A stretch of DNA of 64,000 bases from Streptomyces sp. NBC_00683 (GTDB lineage Bacteria; Actinomycetota; Actinomycetes; Streptomycetales; Streptomycetaceae): NCBI RefSeq assembly GCF_036226745.1, contig NZ_CP109013.1, forward strand, positions 62,001 through 126,000, given 5' to 3'. Position numbers and translations under genes: made by a program. The notes beneath the pieces are model-generated. The model was given only the letters and a program-made list of their open reading frames with translations. It ran no database searches and was not told the DNA's origin. Positions 8,754 through 17,365 of this stretch are shown here, piece after piece; position 1 is the first letter of the stretch; each line of letters starts with the position of its first letter.

Positions 8754-10439
8754 ATGTCCGCACAGGACGCGCGAGCACAGCGGCTGGCGCGGCTTGCCGC
8801 ACAGGTCGACTGGTCGAAGGTGGCTGATCCGTACACCGGTGAGCGGTACGGCCCCGAGGTGTTGGCAGGGCTCTGGGCGACCGACCGCATCACGGCCGAA
8901 GGTACCTGTACGAATCTGCGCTTCACGGCCAACGGCGACGGCAGTTCGGTGAGGGCGGCGGCCGCCGAGATGCTGCCGTTCCTCGTCGAGGCGGCCCGGG
9001 ATCCGGACGTGATGGTGCGCTTCGAGATCCTGGAGACGATCGCCGACCTCGCCGGCACGGGCAACACCGCCCCGACCGCGAAGGTCGACCCGGTCCTCGA
9101 AGGCAAGTGGCGGCCCACCGTCGACGCGGCGTGGTCTGCCGCCTGGGAGCGAGCCGCCGAGGGGCTGCTGCCCCTGCTCGACGACGGCAACGACATCATC
9201 CGGGCCGGCGCGGTCGACGCACTCGCACAGTCCGCCGCCCACGCGAACTCCCTGATCACTCGCTTCCGGACGCTCTTCGACAACGAGCCGGAACTCTGGC
9301 TGGCGGGGCGCCTCGTGCTGGGCGTCGGCGAACTCGCCCGCCACGCCACCCAGCAACGCGAAGAAGCACTCGCATGGCTGCGGCACCGCATGACCGTCGG
9401 GGGGAAGGAGGAGGAACCCGACATGGACCAGGACATCGACGCGTGGATCGCGTGGGACGAGGAAATCCGCCACGACGTCCGGCTCCAAGCCGTAGAGGCC
9501 CTGTGCCGCGCCCTGCCCGACCACCCCGATCCCCTCTACGCTCCCGTGACCACCGACGCACTGCTCGCCCTCTCGACCGCAACGCCCAAGCCGCCCAGGG
9601 AGTACTTGAGCCCGCAGGTGGACGTCATCACCGAAGCCGACCGGCGGCTCGGGGCCGACCTGCCCGGACGGCTCGCCCTCGCGCACACACTGCTGGGCCA
9701 CGTCGGCACCACAGAGCGCGCGGGTGGCCTCAGGATCGCCGCCGGGCTGATGTCCCGCTGGCGCTCCGCCGTACCCGCGCTCCTGCCGGCTGTGGCCGGG
9801 CTCGTGAACGATACACATCTGGAGAACCGGCTGTTCGCTCTGCGGGTTCTGGCCATGTACGGGGCCACCGCGCGCCCTTGGGCCGACCTCGTCGCCACGC
9901 ATCTCACCCCGGCCGACGAACCCGACGAGCTCACACGGGAGCACGCCCTCTGGGCGCTGAGCCGGATGGGTGACGACCGCTGCGTGCCGTTCCTGATCGA
10001 ACTGCTCACCGCGCACGGGGATTTCACCTCCGGCCACGCCGGTTCGATCGACCGCAGTTGGAACGTCAGCGACCTCAGCTTCACCGAGGCACTCGCCCCC
10101 TTCGCCGCACACACCGACGTCCTCCTCGACCCGCTATTGGCCCACATCAAGACGACGGCGAACCGATGGCATCCGTACTTCTCGATCGTGCGCCAGTGGC
10201 ACCAGGACGGTGCCCATGTCATCCCAAGACTGGTCGAACTCCTCGATGATGACGAGACGTTGATGGTCGCCGCGCACGCCCTGCTCAAGTTGGACGGGGG
10301 TGCCGTCGCAGCCGCCCACCGCGAACGGTTACGCGAACGACTCAGCCCTGCGAACGGCCGGCGCGACAGCGACCTCGCCTGCATCAGCCCCTTCGAGTAC
10401 CACACCCTCACCGGGGACGACGCCAGTCCGGCGACATAG
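8754..10439 (+). CDS. HEAT-repeat protein
   Basis: A ~560-aa all-helical protein. Repeats are visible as paired helices, for example VRAAAAEMLPFLVEAARDP, DVMVRFEILETIADLA, NDIIRAGAVDALAQSA and ENRLFALRVLAMYGA. HEAT solenoids bind other proteins. It starts 21 nt after the TY-Chap stop, so the three genes (7792-10439) probably form one operon. ATG 8754 is given as the start; GTG 8739 is in frame and possible. There is no signal peptide and no catalytic motif. Relatives sit in Streptomyces immunity-like clusters, which is the only functional hint. Confidence 0.85.
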   Translation: MSAQDARAQRLARLAAQVDWSKVADPYTGERYGPEVLAGLWATDRITAEGTCTNLRFTANGDGSSVRAAAAEMLPFLVEAARDPDVMVRFEILETIADLAGTGNTAPTAKVDPVLEGKWRPTVDAAWSAAWERAAEGLLPLLDDGNDIIRAGAVDALAQSAAHANSLITRFRTLFDNEPELWLAGRLVLGVGELARHATQQREEALAWLRHRMTVGGKEEEPDMDQDIDAWIAWDEEIRHDVRLQAVEALCRALPDHPDPLYAPVTTDALLALSTATPKPPREYLSPQVDVITEADRRLGADLPGRLALAHTLLGHVGTTERAGGLRIAAGLMSRWRSAVPALLPAVAGLVNDTHLENRLFALRVLAMYGATARPWADLVATHLTPADEPDELTREHALWALSRMGDDRCVPFLIELLTAHGDFTSGHAGSIDRSWNVSDLSFTEALAPFAAHTDVLLDPLLAHIKTTANRWHPYFSIVRQWHQDGAHVIPRLVELLDDDETLMVAAHALLKLDGGAVAAAHRERLRERLSPANGRRDSDLACISPFEYHTLTGDDASPAT

Positions 10440-10719
10440 CGAGATGGCTGAGGAAGTCCCCCTCCGAATCGCCCAGGAACCGCTTCATCGTGGACGCGGA
10501 GGGATGCATTGATACGGGTGGGGCGGAAGGATCACGATGCTCGGGGGGCTCCGGAGGATGGTGAGGACAGTGCGACCGGCCGCGTCCGCCCCTCCACAGG
10601 GACCAGAACCGTGCGAGCCTCCGCCGCCGTCGCGCGGTACGCACGATCGGCGCACCACTGACGAGCAGCGCACAGCCCAGCACCACGAACACGATCACGA
10701 TGTCGGCTCGCGACCCCAT
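10408..10719 (-). CDS. Small single-span membrane protein
   Basis: A 103-aa minus-strand reading frame whose ATG at 10719 follows a good GAGGTGA site. Residues ~5-25 (ADIVIVFVVLGCALLVSGAP) form one membrane helix followed by a basic RRRRR stretch, so the C-terminus should be cytoplasmic. The rest is proline- and arginine-rich and matches nothing I know. The 3' end overlaps the end of the HEAT gene on the other strand by 32 bp. The start region is convincing; the C-terminal half less so. Confidence 0.5.
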   Translation of the reverse strand: MGSRADIVIVFVVLGCALLVSGAPIVRTARRRRRLARFWSLWRGGRGRSHCPHHPPEPPEHRDPSAPPVSMHPSASTMKRFLGDSEGDFLSHLAMSPDWRRPR

Positions 10720-10871
10720 CTTCACCTCGCAGGAGCGAAACGAGTTCGACTGTCGCTTACCGAACGGCAATTGTTGGGCAGTCAGGTAACCATCCACGCG
10801 CGGCATGTTCGTGCCGTCTCCGTGAACCGGTGGCGAACAGTCGAGTGCCGGGAATCCGGAGGGGGACGCTC

Positions 10872-11722
10872 ATGCAGGAGGGTTCGACGGACGAGCGGGT
10901 CGGCGACGGAAGCGGTCGGCTTCGTGAAGCCGCCGAGGCGGGGGACGCCGAGGCGATGTTCCGGTACGGCCTTTACCTCGGTACGCACGACGACCAGGCG
11001 GGCGGTGAACGGTGGCTGCGTCTGGCGGCCGAGATGAGGCACCCCGATTTGCGACCGCCACGCTCGGGGTGCTGCTCCATGAGTGGGGGCGGCACGCCGA
11101 GGCCGAGGCGCTGCTGCGTGAGGCCGCCGGTGGTGGGCACGTGCGCGCGATGGAGATGGTCGGGTATCTCCCGAGGCTGCGCGGCGAGCACACCGAGTCC
11201 GACCGCTGGTACCGGCGTTCGGCAGAGGGAGGAAACCCGCACGCGATGGCCGTCCTCGGCGAACTGAGTCAGAAGCAGGGCGCCGAGCCCGAGGCCGAGA
11301 GCTGGTTCCGCCGGGCCGCCGAGGCGGGTGTCGCCGACGCGGCTTACGCCCTTGGGGACTTGCTGTACCGCCGGGGTGACGTCGACGAGTCTGCACGGTG
11401 GGCCCGGCGGGCGGCGGACGGGGGTTCCACCGCCGCGATGAACACCCTGGCCGCCCGGTCGCTGGAACAGGGCGACCGGGAGGCGGCGAAGTCCTGGTAC
11501 CGCAAGTCGGCCAGGGCCGGCAACGACGCGGGCGCCCGTCGGCTCGCGGAAATGCTCAGCCGCGCGCGCGGCACCTGTCCGGCATCGGGGCTGAATCACC
11601 GTGCCTGCAGGTCCCTTGCGATGGGGGCGCGCTACCTTGCAAGTCAGGAACTCCCCCGTTCTCAGGAATGCGCTTTTCAGGCGCTGCGGCCCACCCGGGG
11701 TGTCTTATTTGGGAGATCCTGA
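10872..11722 (+). pseudogene. Sel1-like repeat protein, frameshifted
   Basis: Starting at ATG 10872 behind GGAGGGGGA, the first frame reads LREAAEAGDAEAMFRYGLYL and GGERWLRLAAEMRHPD. A second frame then continues FATATLGVLLHEWGRHAEAE and four more repeats of the form AMxxLGxLxxxxGxxxEAxxWxRRAAEAG. These Sel1/TPR-like repeats form a helical solenoid for protein contacts. The break is at the TTT run 11048-11050; one extra T would join the frames exactly. The last ~50 residues are not repeat-like and may be read-through. Confidence 0.75.
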
Positions 11723-11727
11723 GTGGG

Positions 11728-11931
11728 TTATTCCCTCCAGGTTTCCCATCGCATCTGGGAGGGTTCACAGTATCCGGCATCTATGGCTTGGCTATAGGAG
11801 ATGTTTCCCATGTAGAAGCAGTCTGGGTAGATCGGCTGCATGGCGTACCAGCCGCCGGCCGTCAGCAGGACGAGGGCCAGTGTGGCAGCGAGGTGTCTCC
11901 ATCTGAGAGGTCCCAAGAGCGGGTAAATCAC
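11728..11931 (-). CDS. Small membrane protein, hypothetical
   Basis: A possible 67-aa protein from GTG 11931. A hydrophobic helix (LAATLALVLLTAGGWYAM) is followed by a Cys-, Tyr- and acidic-containing outer part (YPDCFYMGN...YCEPSQ), giving two cysteines outside the membrane. No clear ribosome binding site is seen. Not recognised. Confidence 0.4.
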   Translation of the reverse strand: MIYPLLGPLRWRHLAATLALVLLTAGGWYAMQPIYPDCFYMGNISYSQAIDAGYCEPSQMRWETWRE

Positions 11932-12405
11932 AGGATGATCATACGACTCTCTGTGAGTGCCACTGTGTTGGCATCGGTTGAGGGGCGGCTCAGGTAGTCC
12001 GAGCTGGATGGGCGCCTGCCGTGCCGGTGGAGATCTCAACTCGTTGGCCGAGGTTCATGTAGTTGCTCAATGCAGCGCACCGACGGTTGTACGCAGTCGT
12101 TGAGTACGAGGAGGGCCGCCACCCCGGGGTTTCCGCTTCTCATCCACCGTGCACAGGTGGGCGCAGTTGTCGCCCATGTCTCGACCGCGCCGCCGCGAAC
12201 GCCGACCTCACCCTGCTCAGGGCCTCGCCGAACCGGGCCGGCCGCGTGTACGGCCACCGCTCGACGTTGGGTACTCCCTCGCCACGTCCGCCGTCACAAT
12301 GTCACGAACCTGTTCGAAGTCCGCTCCCGCTCGGTGCGATCAATCGGCAGCACCGCTCCCATGAGGCACGATCACCGGGACAATTCGAATCCCGGGGGAC
12401 TTCTC
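11932..12405. other. Intergenic region with a possible RBS-proximal hairpin
   Basis: I see no gene in these ~470 bases. Just before the lipoprotein gene, CCGGGA (12375-12380) and TCCCGG (12390-12395) can pair around a 9-nt loop that contains TTCGAA. The right arm abuts the GGGGGA ribosome binding site. Confidence 0.4.
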
Positions 12406-13080
12406 ATGGCTCACACCGCTCGTTCACGCCGTACCACCGCCGCACTCACCGCTCTGTCGATCGGCATCCTGGCCCTGACCGCATGCAACGGTGACGTTGA
12501 CAACGACGTGGCCACCCCAGGCACGCACGCGAGCCCTTCCGCTACGGGTACGGACGAGGGCACCGACATGCCCTCGTCAGCCGAACCTGCTGACGGTGAC
12601 AGCGGCAGCGGGAAGTCATCCGACAGCCCCAGCACCCCGCCGTCATCGCCGAAGCCCGGGGCCGACGACGATCAGGACGGAGGTGTCGGCATGTGCGAGA
12701 CGACCGACCTCACCTACAACGTCACCGTCGCGTCCAGGCCGGTCAACCACGCCTTGCTGACCGCCAGCAACAAGGGCAGCGACTCCTGTCTGCTGTCGCC
12801 GAACGAGCTGGTAATCACGATTCCGGGGCTCGACGGGGCCGCCGGGCACATGGGACCCGCCGGCAAGGACTGGATTCTGAAGCCCGGCGAGAGCGCGTAC
12901 GCCGGGATCATGTTCTCGCGCGCCGACACCGCGGGGGGCAAGAGCGCCGACAAGGTGGAGGTGGCACTCGCCGCTTCCGAGAGCCCGGTGACCGTTCCGG
13001 TCAACGATGGCCCCGTCACGGTCAACGACAGCCAGGTCACCAGCTTCTTCGGTACCGCCGAGGACGCGCTGACCTACTGA
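12406..13080 (+). CDS. Secreted DUF4232-like lipoprotein
   Basis: A 224-aa protein. The ATG at 12406 lies 6 nt after GGGGGA, and the longer upstream reading lacks a signal peptide. A basic n-region and hydrophobic core end in the lipobox LTAC, so it should be lipid-anchored outside the membrane. A Ser/Pro/Asp-rich linker follows. The ~120-aa domain begins CETTDLTYNV and carries a second cysteine in SCLLSPNEL, the pattern of DUF4232 proteins, which are probably cell-surface and of unknown role. It is monocistronic. Confidence 0.85.
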   Translation: MAHTARSRRTTAALTALSIGILALTACNGDVDNDVATPGTHASPSATGTDEGTDMPSSAEPADGDSGSGKSSDSPSTPPSSPKPGADDDQDGGVGMCETTDLTYNVTVASRPVNHALLTASNKGSDSCLLSPNELVITIPGLDGAAGHMGPAGKDWILKPGESAYAGIMFSRADTAGGKSADKVEVALAASESPVTVPVNDGPVTVNDSQVTSFFGTAEDALTY

Positions 13081-13159
13081 GCTCCGGCTCGACCTGCTCC
13101 CTCTGCCGGACGGCGCGCCTGGCCGCACGCCAAGGCGTCGTCGCCGAGCAGAGCAGCGG

Positions 13160-13490
13160 CGCGGGCTTCCTCGGCCGCCGCAAGAAAGGCCCTGGATCCC
13201 GACCAGCCCCAGGCAGCCACGTTCGGCTTCGCCCTGCGCCCTGACGCATGGGGCCTCGGCTACGGCACCGAGACCTTCCGCCTCCTGCTCAGCTGCGCAT
13301 TCCAGGACCTCTCACTGCACCGGGTGTGGGGAGCACGGGCCCCGCTCAATCAGGCCTCTGCACTAACCATGGCCCGTGCAGGCTTCAGCGAAAAGGGCCC
13401 ATCCGCGAGTACATCCACCAGTCCGGACAGTATCGGGACTCTGTCACCCACTCGATCCTCGACCACGAATGGAAAAGCCTCTCTCTGAAC
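13160..13490 (+). pseudogene. GNAT acetyltransferase relic
   Basis: A C-terminal GNAT half reads FGFALRPDAWGLGYGTETF, then HRVWGARAPLNQASALTMARAGF, then, after a frame change near 13395, GPIREYIHQSGQYRDS and HSILDHEW. These are the acetyl-CoA-binding loop and ending of RimJ/RimL-type N-acetyltransferases. The N-terminal half is absent or unrecognisable. It is a truncated and frameshifted relic directly after the lipoprotein gene. Confidence 0.72.
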
Positions 13491-13740
13491 CCGCCTGGCC
13501 CGACCACGGCCTCACCTGTCCGGTCCGGGAGCACCCGGGTATTGGTCGGTGAGTATCGCGTCAGCCAGGGCGAGCAGCCGCCGGAGTCCAGCGGTCGGCG
13601 GGCGCTGGCCCGACGTGGTCCTCAGTGAGGCGGAGCGGCGTCTGTCCGTACCGCTGGCAGGCACCGTACGGTGCGAGGACGTCAGTGTGTCCTTCTCTGG
13701 CCGTCTCCCGGCGCCATCCCCCGAGGGCCCGGGCGACGAC

Positions 13741-13781
13741 GAAGCCCCCGGCTGGTGCGCACCAGCGCGGCCGGGGGCTTC
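13741..13781. terminator. Strong terminator hairpin
   Basis: GAAGCCCCCGGC (13741-13752) pairs perfectly with GCCGGGGGCTTC (13770-13781), and a second nested palindrome (TGGTGCGCACCA) lies in the loop. It separates the GNAT relic from the next gene. The bases between 13490 and 13740 hold no gene I can support. Confidence 0.75.
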
Positions 13782-13882
13782 TCCACGCCCCGGACGACCG
13801 CAGGCGCATGCTGGCCCTACGTCGCCCACCCGCTGAAGAGGAGGTCTCCGGCTGAGCTCCCAGCCCTGGCAGACTGCACCGC

Positions 13883-14404
13883 ATGAGCCCCGTGACGCCC
13901 GCCCGCGCCCTCCTGTTGGTCACCAGCGGCATAACCTGCCTGGCCACCGCGGCGGGCGCGCTGGTGGGTCTCATCCTCGACGGCACGCTCGCCGCCCTCA
14001 TCCTGGGGCTCAGCATCGGGGCCGGAACTGCCCTCGGCTCGTTCTTCGTACGGCGGCGCGCCACGGCCGCCTACGAGCGTGCCCGGACAGCAGTGATGGC
14101 GCGCGGCTACGCCGAAGGCATTGCCCAGTACGTCCTGCTGATCGTCTCCAACTACGAGGCCGCGGTCTTCCCCCGCACCGGGCCCCATGGCGTCACCCCT
14201 GAGGAACGCGCTGCGCGCCGCCGCGACGCCTACAAGATCGCCGCCGAGGAGGAAGTACCCCACCGGGTGCGCGAGGCCGCCGCCGACGTCCTGGCTGCCC
14301 TGGACGGCGGCGACCATGAACGCTCCGTCGCCGCTCAGACCGCGCTCATCATCGCCGTGGATGAACACACCAAGCAGCGCATGCCGTTGCCCCCGGGACG
14401 GTAG
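13883..14404 (+). CDS. Membrane protein, hypothetical
   Basis: A 173-aa protein with two close hydrophobic segments (ALLLVTSGITCLATAAGALVG and AALILGLSIGAGTALGSFFV) followed by a basic stop (VRRRAT) and a ~110-aa charged, mostly helical cytoplasmic region. No known domain is recognised. The start is ATG 13883. It could be a membrane anchor or scaffold; nothing nearby indicates a partner. Confidence 0.75.
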   Translation: MSPVTPARALLLVTSGITCLATAAGALVGLILDGTLAALILGLSIGAGTALGSFFVRRRATAAYERARTAVMARGYAEGIAQYVLLIVSNYEAAVFPRTGPHGVTPEERAARRRDAYKIAAEEEVPHRVREAAADVLAALDGGDHERSVAAQTALIIAVDEHTKQRMPLPPGR

Positions 14405-15030
14405 GCGCCGCCCGCATGCATGTTCACCTCCTCGCTCCGCCGCTCTCCCGCGGCGGTCACCGGCGGCCCCGCGCGCGAGCAGGACGGAGTCCCCCCACCG
14501 TGGCTACTCGACACCGCACCGGCCCCACAGACGCCGTGCGCCAGGCCGTCTTCCTCCGCGATGATGAACGCTGCGCCCGATGCGACAGCACCCAGGCAGA
14601 CCACTCGCCAACACCCGCGTTTCACCGTTCGCAGGACTCCGCCTGCCGGAGTACTCGTCGAAATGCCCAACCAGGTACGGATGAACATGCTCAGATGCTC
14701 GGGCGCCAAGCCGTGGGCCTTCTCTGCGAAAGGTCTCGGGCGCGCTCGTAGTGCGATCCGGAGACAGGGATGATCACCCCATGATGCGAGGTGCCTCGAC
14801 GACGTTCCCTTGACCGCGATCTTCCCTCTCCTGGAACCTGCGGATGTGGACTCCATGAATCAGGCGGCCAGCGCGGTCGACGCGGCTCGTGCAGGTAGAC
14901 ACAGGGCGGATTGGGAGTGGGCCCTGGAACATGCGGCCTTCCCGGGCACACAGTCGGGGATGCCGATCATCCGGTATTCACCACCGTCCAAGCACTGAGG
15001 CCCCAAGCCCGGGCAAACTCGCAGTTGTGG
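14405..15030. other. Gene-poor stretch with a possible HNH endonuclease relic
   Basis: Around 14530-14630 on the plus strand a frame reads VRQAVFLRDDERCARCDSTQADH. This resembles the CxxC zinc knuckle that opens HNH nucleases, but no downstream HNH residues are in frame. The remainder of the stretch shows no gene. Confidence 0.3.
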
Positions 15031-15586
15031 TCACGGGCAGGCGGGTGCACACGCCCAAAGTTCGGTGGGTTCGGTCAGGAGACCGTGCTGGTCTGGTGGG
15101 TGCCGAGAGACCGATCGCGTGCAGGCGTGCACCGCACAGGGCGCAGTTCCAACCCCGGATCTGATCGAAGGTCAGATGGAGATGGTTCAGCCGTGGGTCT
15201 GGTGCCGCCGCGAGGCGCGGGCCCAGGACGGTCTCCAGGGCCTCGCGCAGGGCGGGGGTGCTGGTGAGCGGCTGCTGCGCGGGAATGAGCCAGTCCAGTC
15301 CCGGCGGTGTCTGCTTGCCCTGGGGCGGCATGACCACGTGATCGGTCTCCCCCAGCGTCGTGCACTGGGGCAGGTCGGACCAGGCCCCGGTGGTGCCGGG
15401 CGATACGAGGAAGTACATGCTGCGGGCCGAGGGATCCATGATGACGGGACCGACGGCGCTGCCGAGAAGCTCGGTGACCTGCAGGCCCACGAACCGCGTC
15501 ACCCGAACTGCATCCAAGTCCTTGCCGGCCGGGGCGAGGCGAGCACCGGACACGGCTGTGTCCGATGGCGCGGTACCGGCGTTCAA
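15031..15586 (-). pseudogene. Conserved Streptomyces hypothetical protein, two frame breaks
   Basis: Reading starts at TTG 15586 behind AGGGGA: AGKDLDAVRVTRFVGLQVTE..., ARSMYFLVSPGTTGAW, PPGLDWLIPAQQPLT, then GWNCALCGARLHA. A second frame continues DRSLGTHQTSTVS and a third ends TEPTELWACAPACP before the stop. The Cys pairs (CxxC...CxxxC) suggest a small C-terminal zinc site. I have seen this architecture as a ~170-190 aa uncharacterised Streptomyces protein. Each junction needs one added base, so it is either decaying or affected by sequence errors. Confidence 0.6.
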
Positions 15587-15589
15587 GCG

Positions 15590-16070
15590 ATCCCCTTGTC
15601 CACGGTCTGAGTGTGGGGACCGTACGACCGCACCGGTACAGGAACCCGGGGTGAGAGCCCGGGTCGGTTCCCAGTCCGGCGATCTCAGAAGCTGCTCGTA
15701 CCGATCTTGAGCGTTGTTGATTGAACAGGTTTCCTGAGCCGGTCGACGACAAGGCGACGACGATCGGCGCGATGAGCGCAGGCACCGCCAGGCGGCGGTT
15801 CGTAGGGAACTCGACCTGCTCCCGGTCGCGCTTGCGGTTCACCTCCGCGACAGCGCTCTGCAACGACCGCAGGCGCACCTCGTCCGTCCGGCGGTCGGCA
15901 GCTTAGGACTCCTTGGTGACCATCTCAGCAAGCCGGTCAGCGAAAGCGAGCGAAGTCGGAGCGGAGGCCGTCGTGCATCTGCTCCATGTCGGCCCCGCGA
16001 CACAGGTTCATTCTGGCTCGTCGGCGGCCACAACCTCCAGACGTCTCGTGCCGTGGGGTGCTGAGGCACG
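15590..16070. other. Gene-poor stretch
   Basis: One minus-strand frame (15878 down to about 15710) begins MRLRSLQSAVAEVNRKRDRE and contains a short hydrophobic segment, but it has no family signature and fades into a shadow frame. I do not call a gene here. Confidence 0.3.
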
Positions 16071-16109
16071 CTCCAGCGCCGCCCACCACGGAGGTAGGCG
16101 GCGCTGGAG
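16071..16109. terminator. 13-bp perfect stem terminator
   Basis: CTCCAGCGCCGCC (16071-16083) pairs with GGCGGCGCTGGAG (16097-16109) around a 13-nt loop, 16 nt past the stop of the secreted protein gene at 16125 (minus strand). Confidence 0.8.
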
Positions 16110-16124
16110 GGGAACCGGATGGGG

Positions 16125-16565
16125 CTATCGCTGTTCGCAATGAAGATTGTTCGGTGCTGTGCCGTAGCAGTCGATTGTTGTGGCGGAGTCGAACTTGATG
16201 TAGTCGTTCGCCGAGTGCCGCCGCCCGTCGCCTGCGTAATAGTACGAGTCGTACTGGAAGGTCATGACATCGGCATCTTTGAAGAGCCAGCCGCAGGCCG
16301 ACACCGAGTTCGATCCTGGCGGAACATCGCACGTTCTGCAGCGCCCATAGGGCGCGCATGAACCGCCGCCGTTCGCGTCCAAGGCTGCGGCTACAAGGGT
16401 GGTGCCGGAGTAGTTGTACACCTTGCCGCAGATCACGCCCAGGACCGGGTCGCATTCGGCAGCTACCGCACTTGGAGCGTTAATCCCAAGCCCGGCTACC
16501 GCCAGCGCCAGGATCAGGAGAAATCGTATGGATCTCGGGCGCTTTCGTGTCGTGCTTTGCGTCAC
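16125..16565 (-). CDS. Small secreted cysteine-rich protein
   Basis: A 146-aa protein from GTG 16565, chosen because GGAGGT lies 6 nt upstream; the longer ATG start has no such site. A twin-basic start plus hydrophobic core and the AVA-A cleavage pattern near residue 36 make a Sec signal peptide. The mature ~110 aa have eight cysteines in CDPVLGVICG, SCAPYGRCRTCD, SACGW, DCYG and LHC, probably disulfide-bonded, and many Tyr and Gly. The family is unknown. The next gene in the same orientation is also secreted and small. Confidence 0.8.
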   Translation of the reverse strand: MTQSTTRKRPRSIRFLLILALAVAGLGINAPSAVAAECDPVLGVICGKVYNYSGTTLVAAALDANGGGSCAPYGRCRTCDVPPGSNSVSACGWLFKDADVMTFQYDSYYYAGDGRRHSANDYIKFDSATTIDCYGTAPNNLHCEQR

Positions 16566-16746
16566 TGGTGACCTCCGGTGGTCGGGGGAGCCGAGCATGC
16601 CTGTTCTCTACGGCAGACACGGAATGTCGGGCTAGGCCATGAGGGCGGGTCCTGGGGGCACTACCTCTGTCGCACTGCTCGTTCGTCAATCACCACGTCC
16701 TCGGCAACGCGATCACCACGAGAGAGGCTGGCCCGTAGAATTGGCC

Positions 16747-17202
16747 CTAGAAAAACCAGCAGTTGTTGTACGTTGCCGACCGCCACAGCAGCATGTCGCG
16801 GGTGATCGGGCCGTAGACGCCGTCGATGTCCGCAGGAACGTTGGTGTGGTAGTCCTGTGCCTCGGTCAGCGCCTTCTTGGTGTTGGGCCCGAAATCGCCG
16901 TCTTCTGCGAGTGGCCAATAACTTTGGTTGGATCCGTAGGCGTTGTAAAAGCACTTGTTCAGGGCTTTCTGAAGTTCCAGCACTGCCGCGCCTGAGTTGC
17001 CTTGCGTGAGCGCACATGTGGTGGATCCGGTCGCCGAGTACGCCGGCACTCGGATGAGCCCCTTGTTATAGCCCTCCACGGACTTGACGGTGTTGCATGT
17101 CGGGGTGGCTGCCGCGGCCGAGGTGGCCGAGGAGAGCGTGATCACACCGCCACCGCCCACCACCATGAGGGCCGCGAGCAGCGCATTCACAGGCTTGCGC
17201 AC
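16747..17202 (-). CDS. Secreted peptidoglycan-binding-domain protein
   Basis: A 151-aa protein. GTG 17202 follows AAGGAG, and the longer reading adds a charged non-signal region. The signal peptide (LLAALMVVGGGGVITLSSATSAAAA) is followed by a short Cys-containing linker. A PG_binding_1 domain then reads GNSGAAVLELQKALNKCFYN, DGDFGPNTKKALTEAQ and DGVYGPITRDML. It should act at the cell wall. No hydrolase domain is attached, so it is a binding-only or substrate-like protein. It is divergent from the regulator at 17366. Confidence 0.88.
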   Translation of the reverse strand: MRKPVNALLAALMVVGGGGVITLSSATSAAAATPTCNTVKSVEGYNKGLIRVPAYSATGSTTCALTQGNSGAAVLELQKALNKCFYNAYGSNQSYWPLAEDGDFGPNTKKALTEAQDYHTNVPADIDGVYGPITRDMLLWRSATYNNCWFF

Positions 17203-17365
17203 AGGGAACTCCTTGTTGGGATTTGGGAGGACTGCCCTCATAGGCCGCTGACACTGCGGCGGCTGGATTGTGTTCGCGGTGCGGCACAATCTTGTCAGCT
17301 GCGATCGGCGGCAGCGATCATGTGTAGCCATACGTGAAAGACGCACGTCAAACGGGGGGAACCGC

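Noticed and set aside
8160..10112. 650-aa open frame on the minus strand
   Set aside because: It is the antisense shadow of the HEAT, TY-Chap and DUF6301 genes, which have better ribosome binding sites and domain content.
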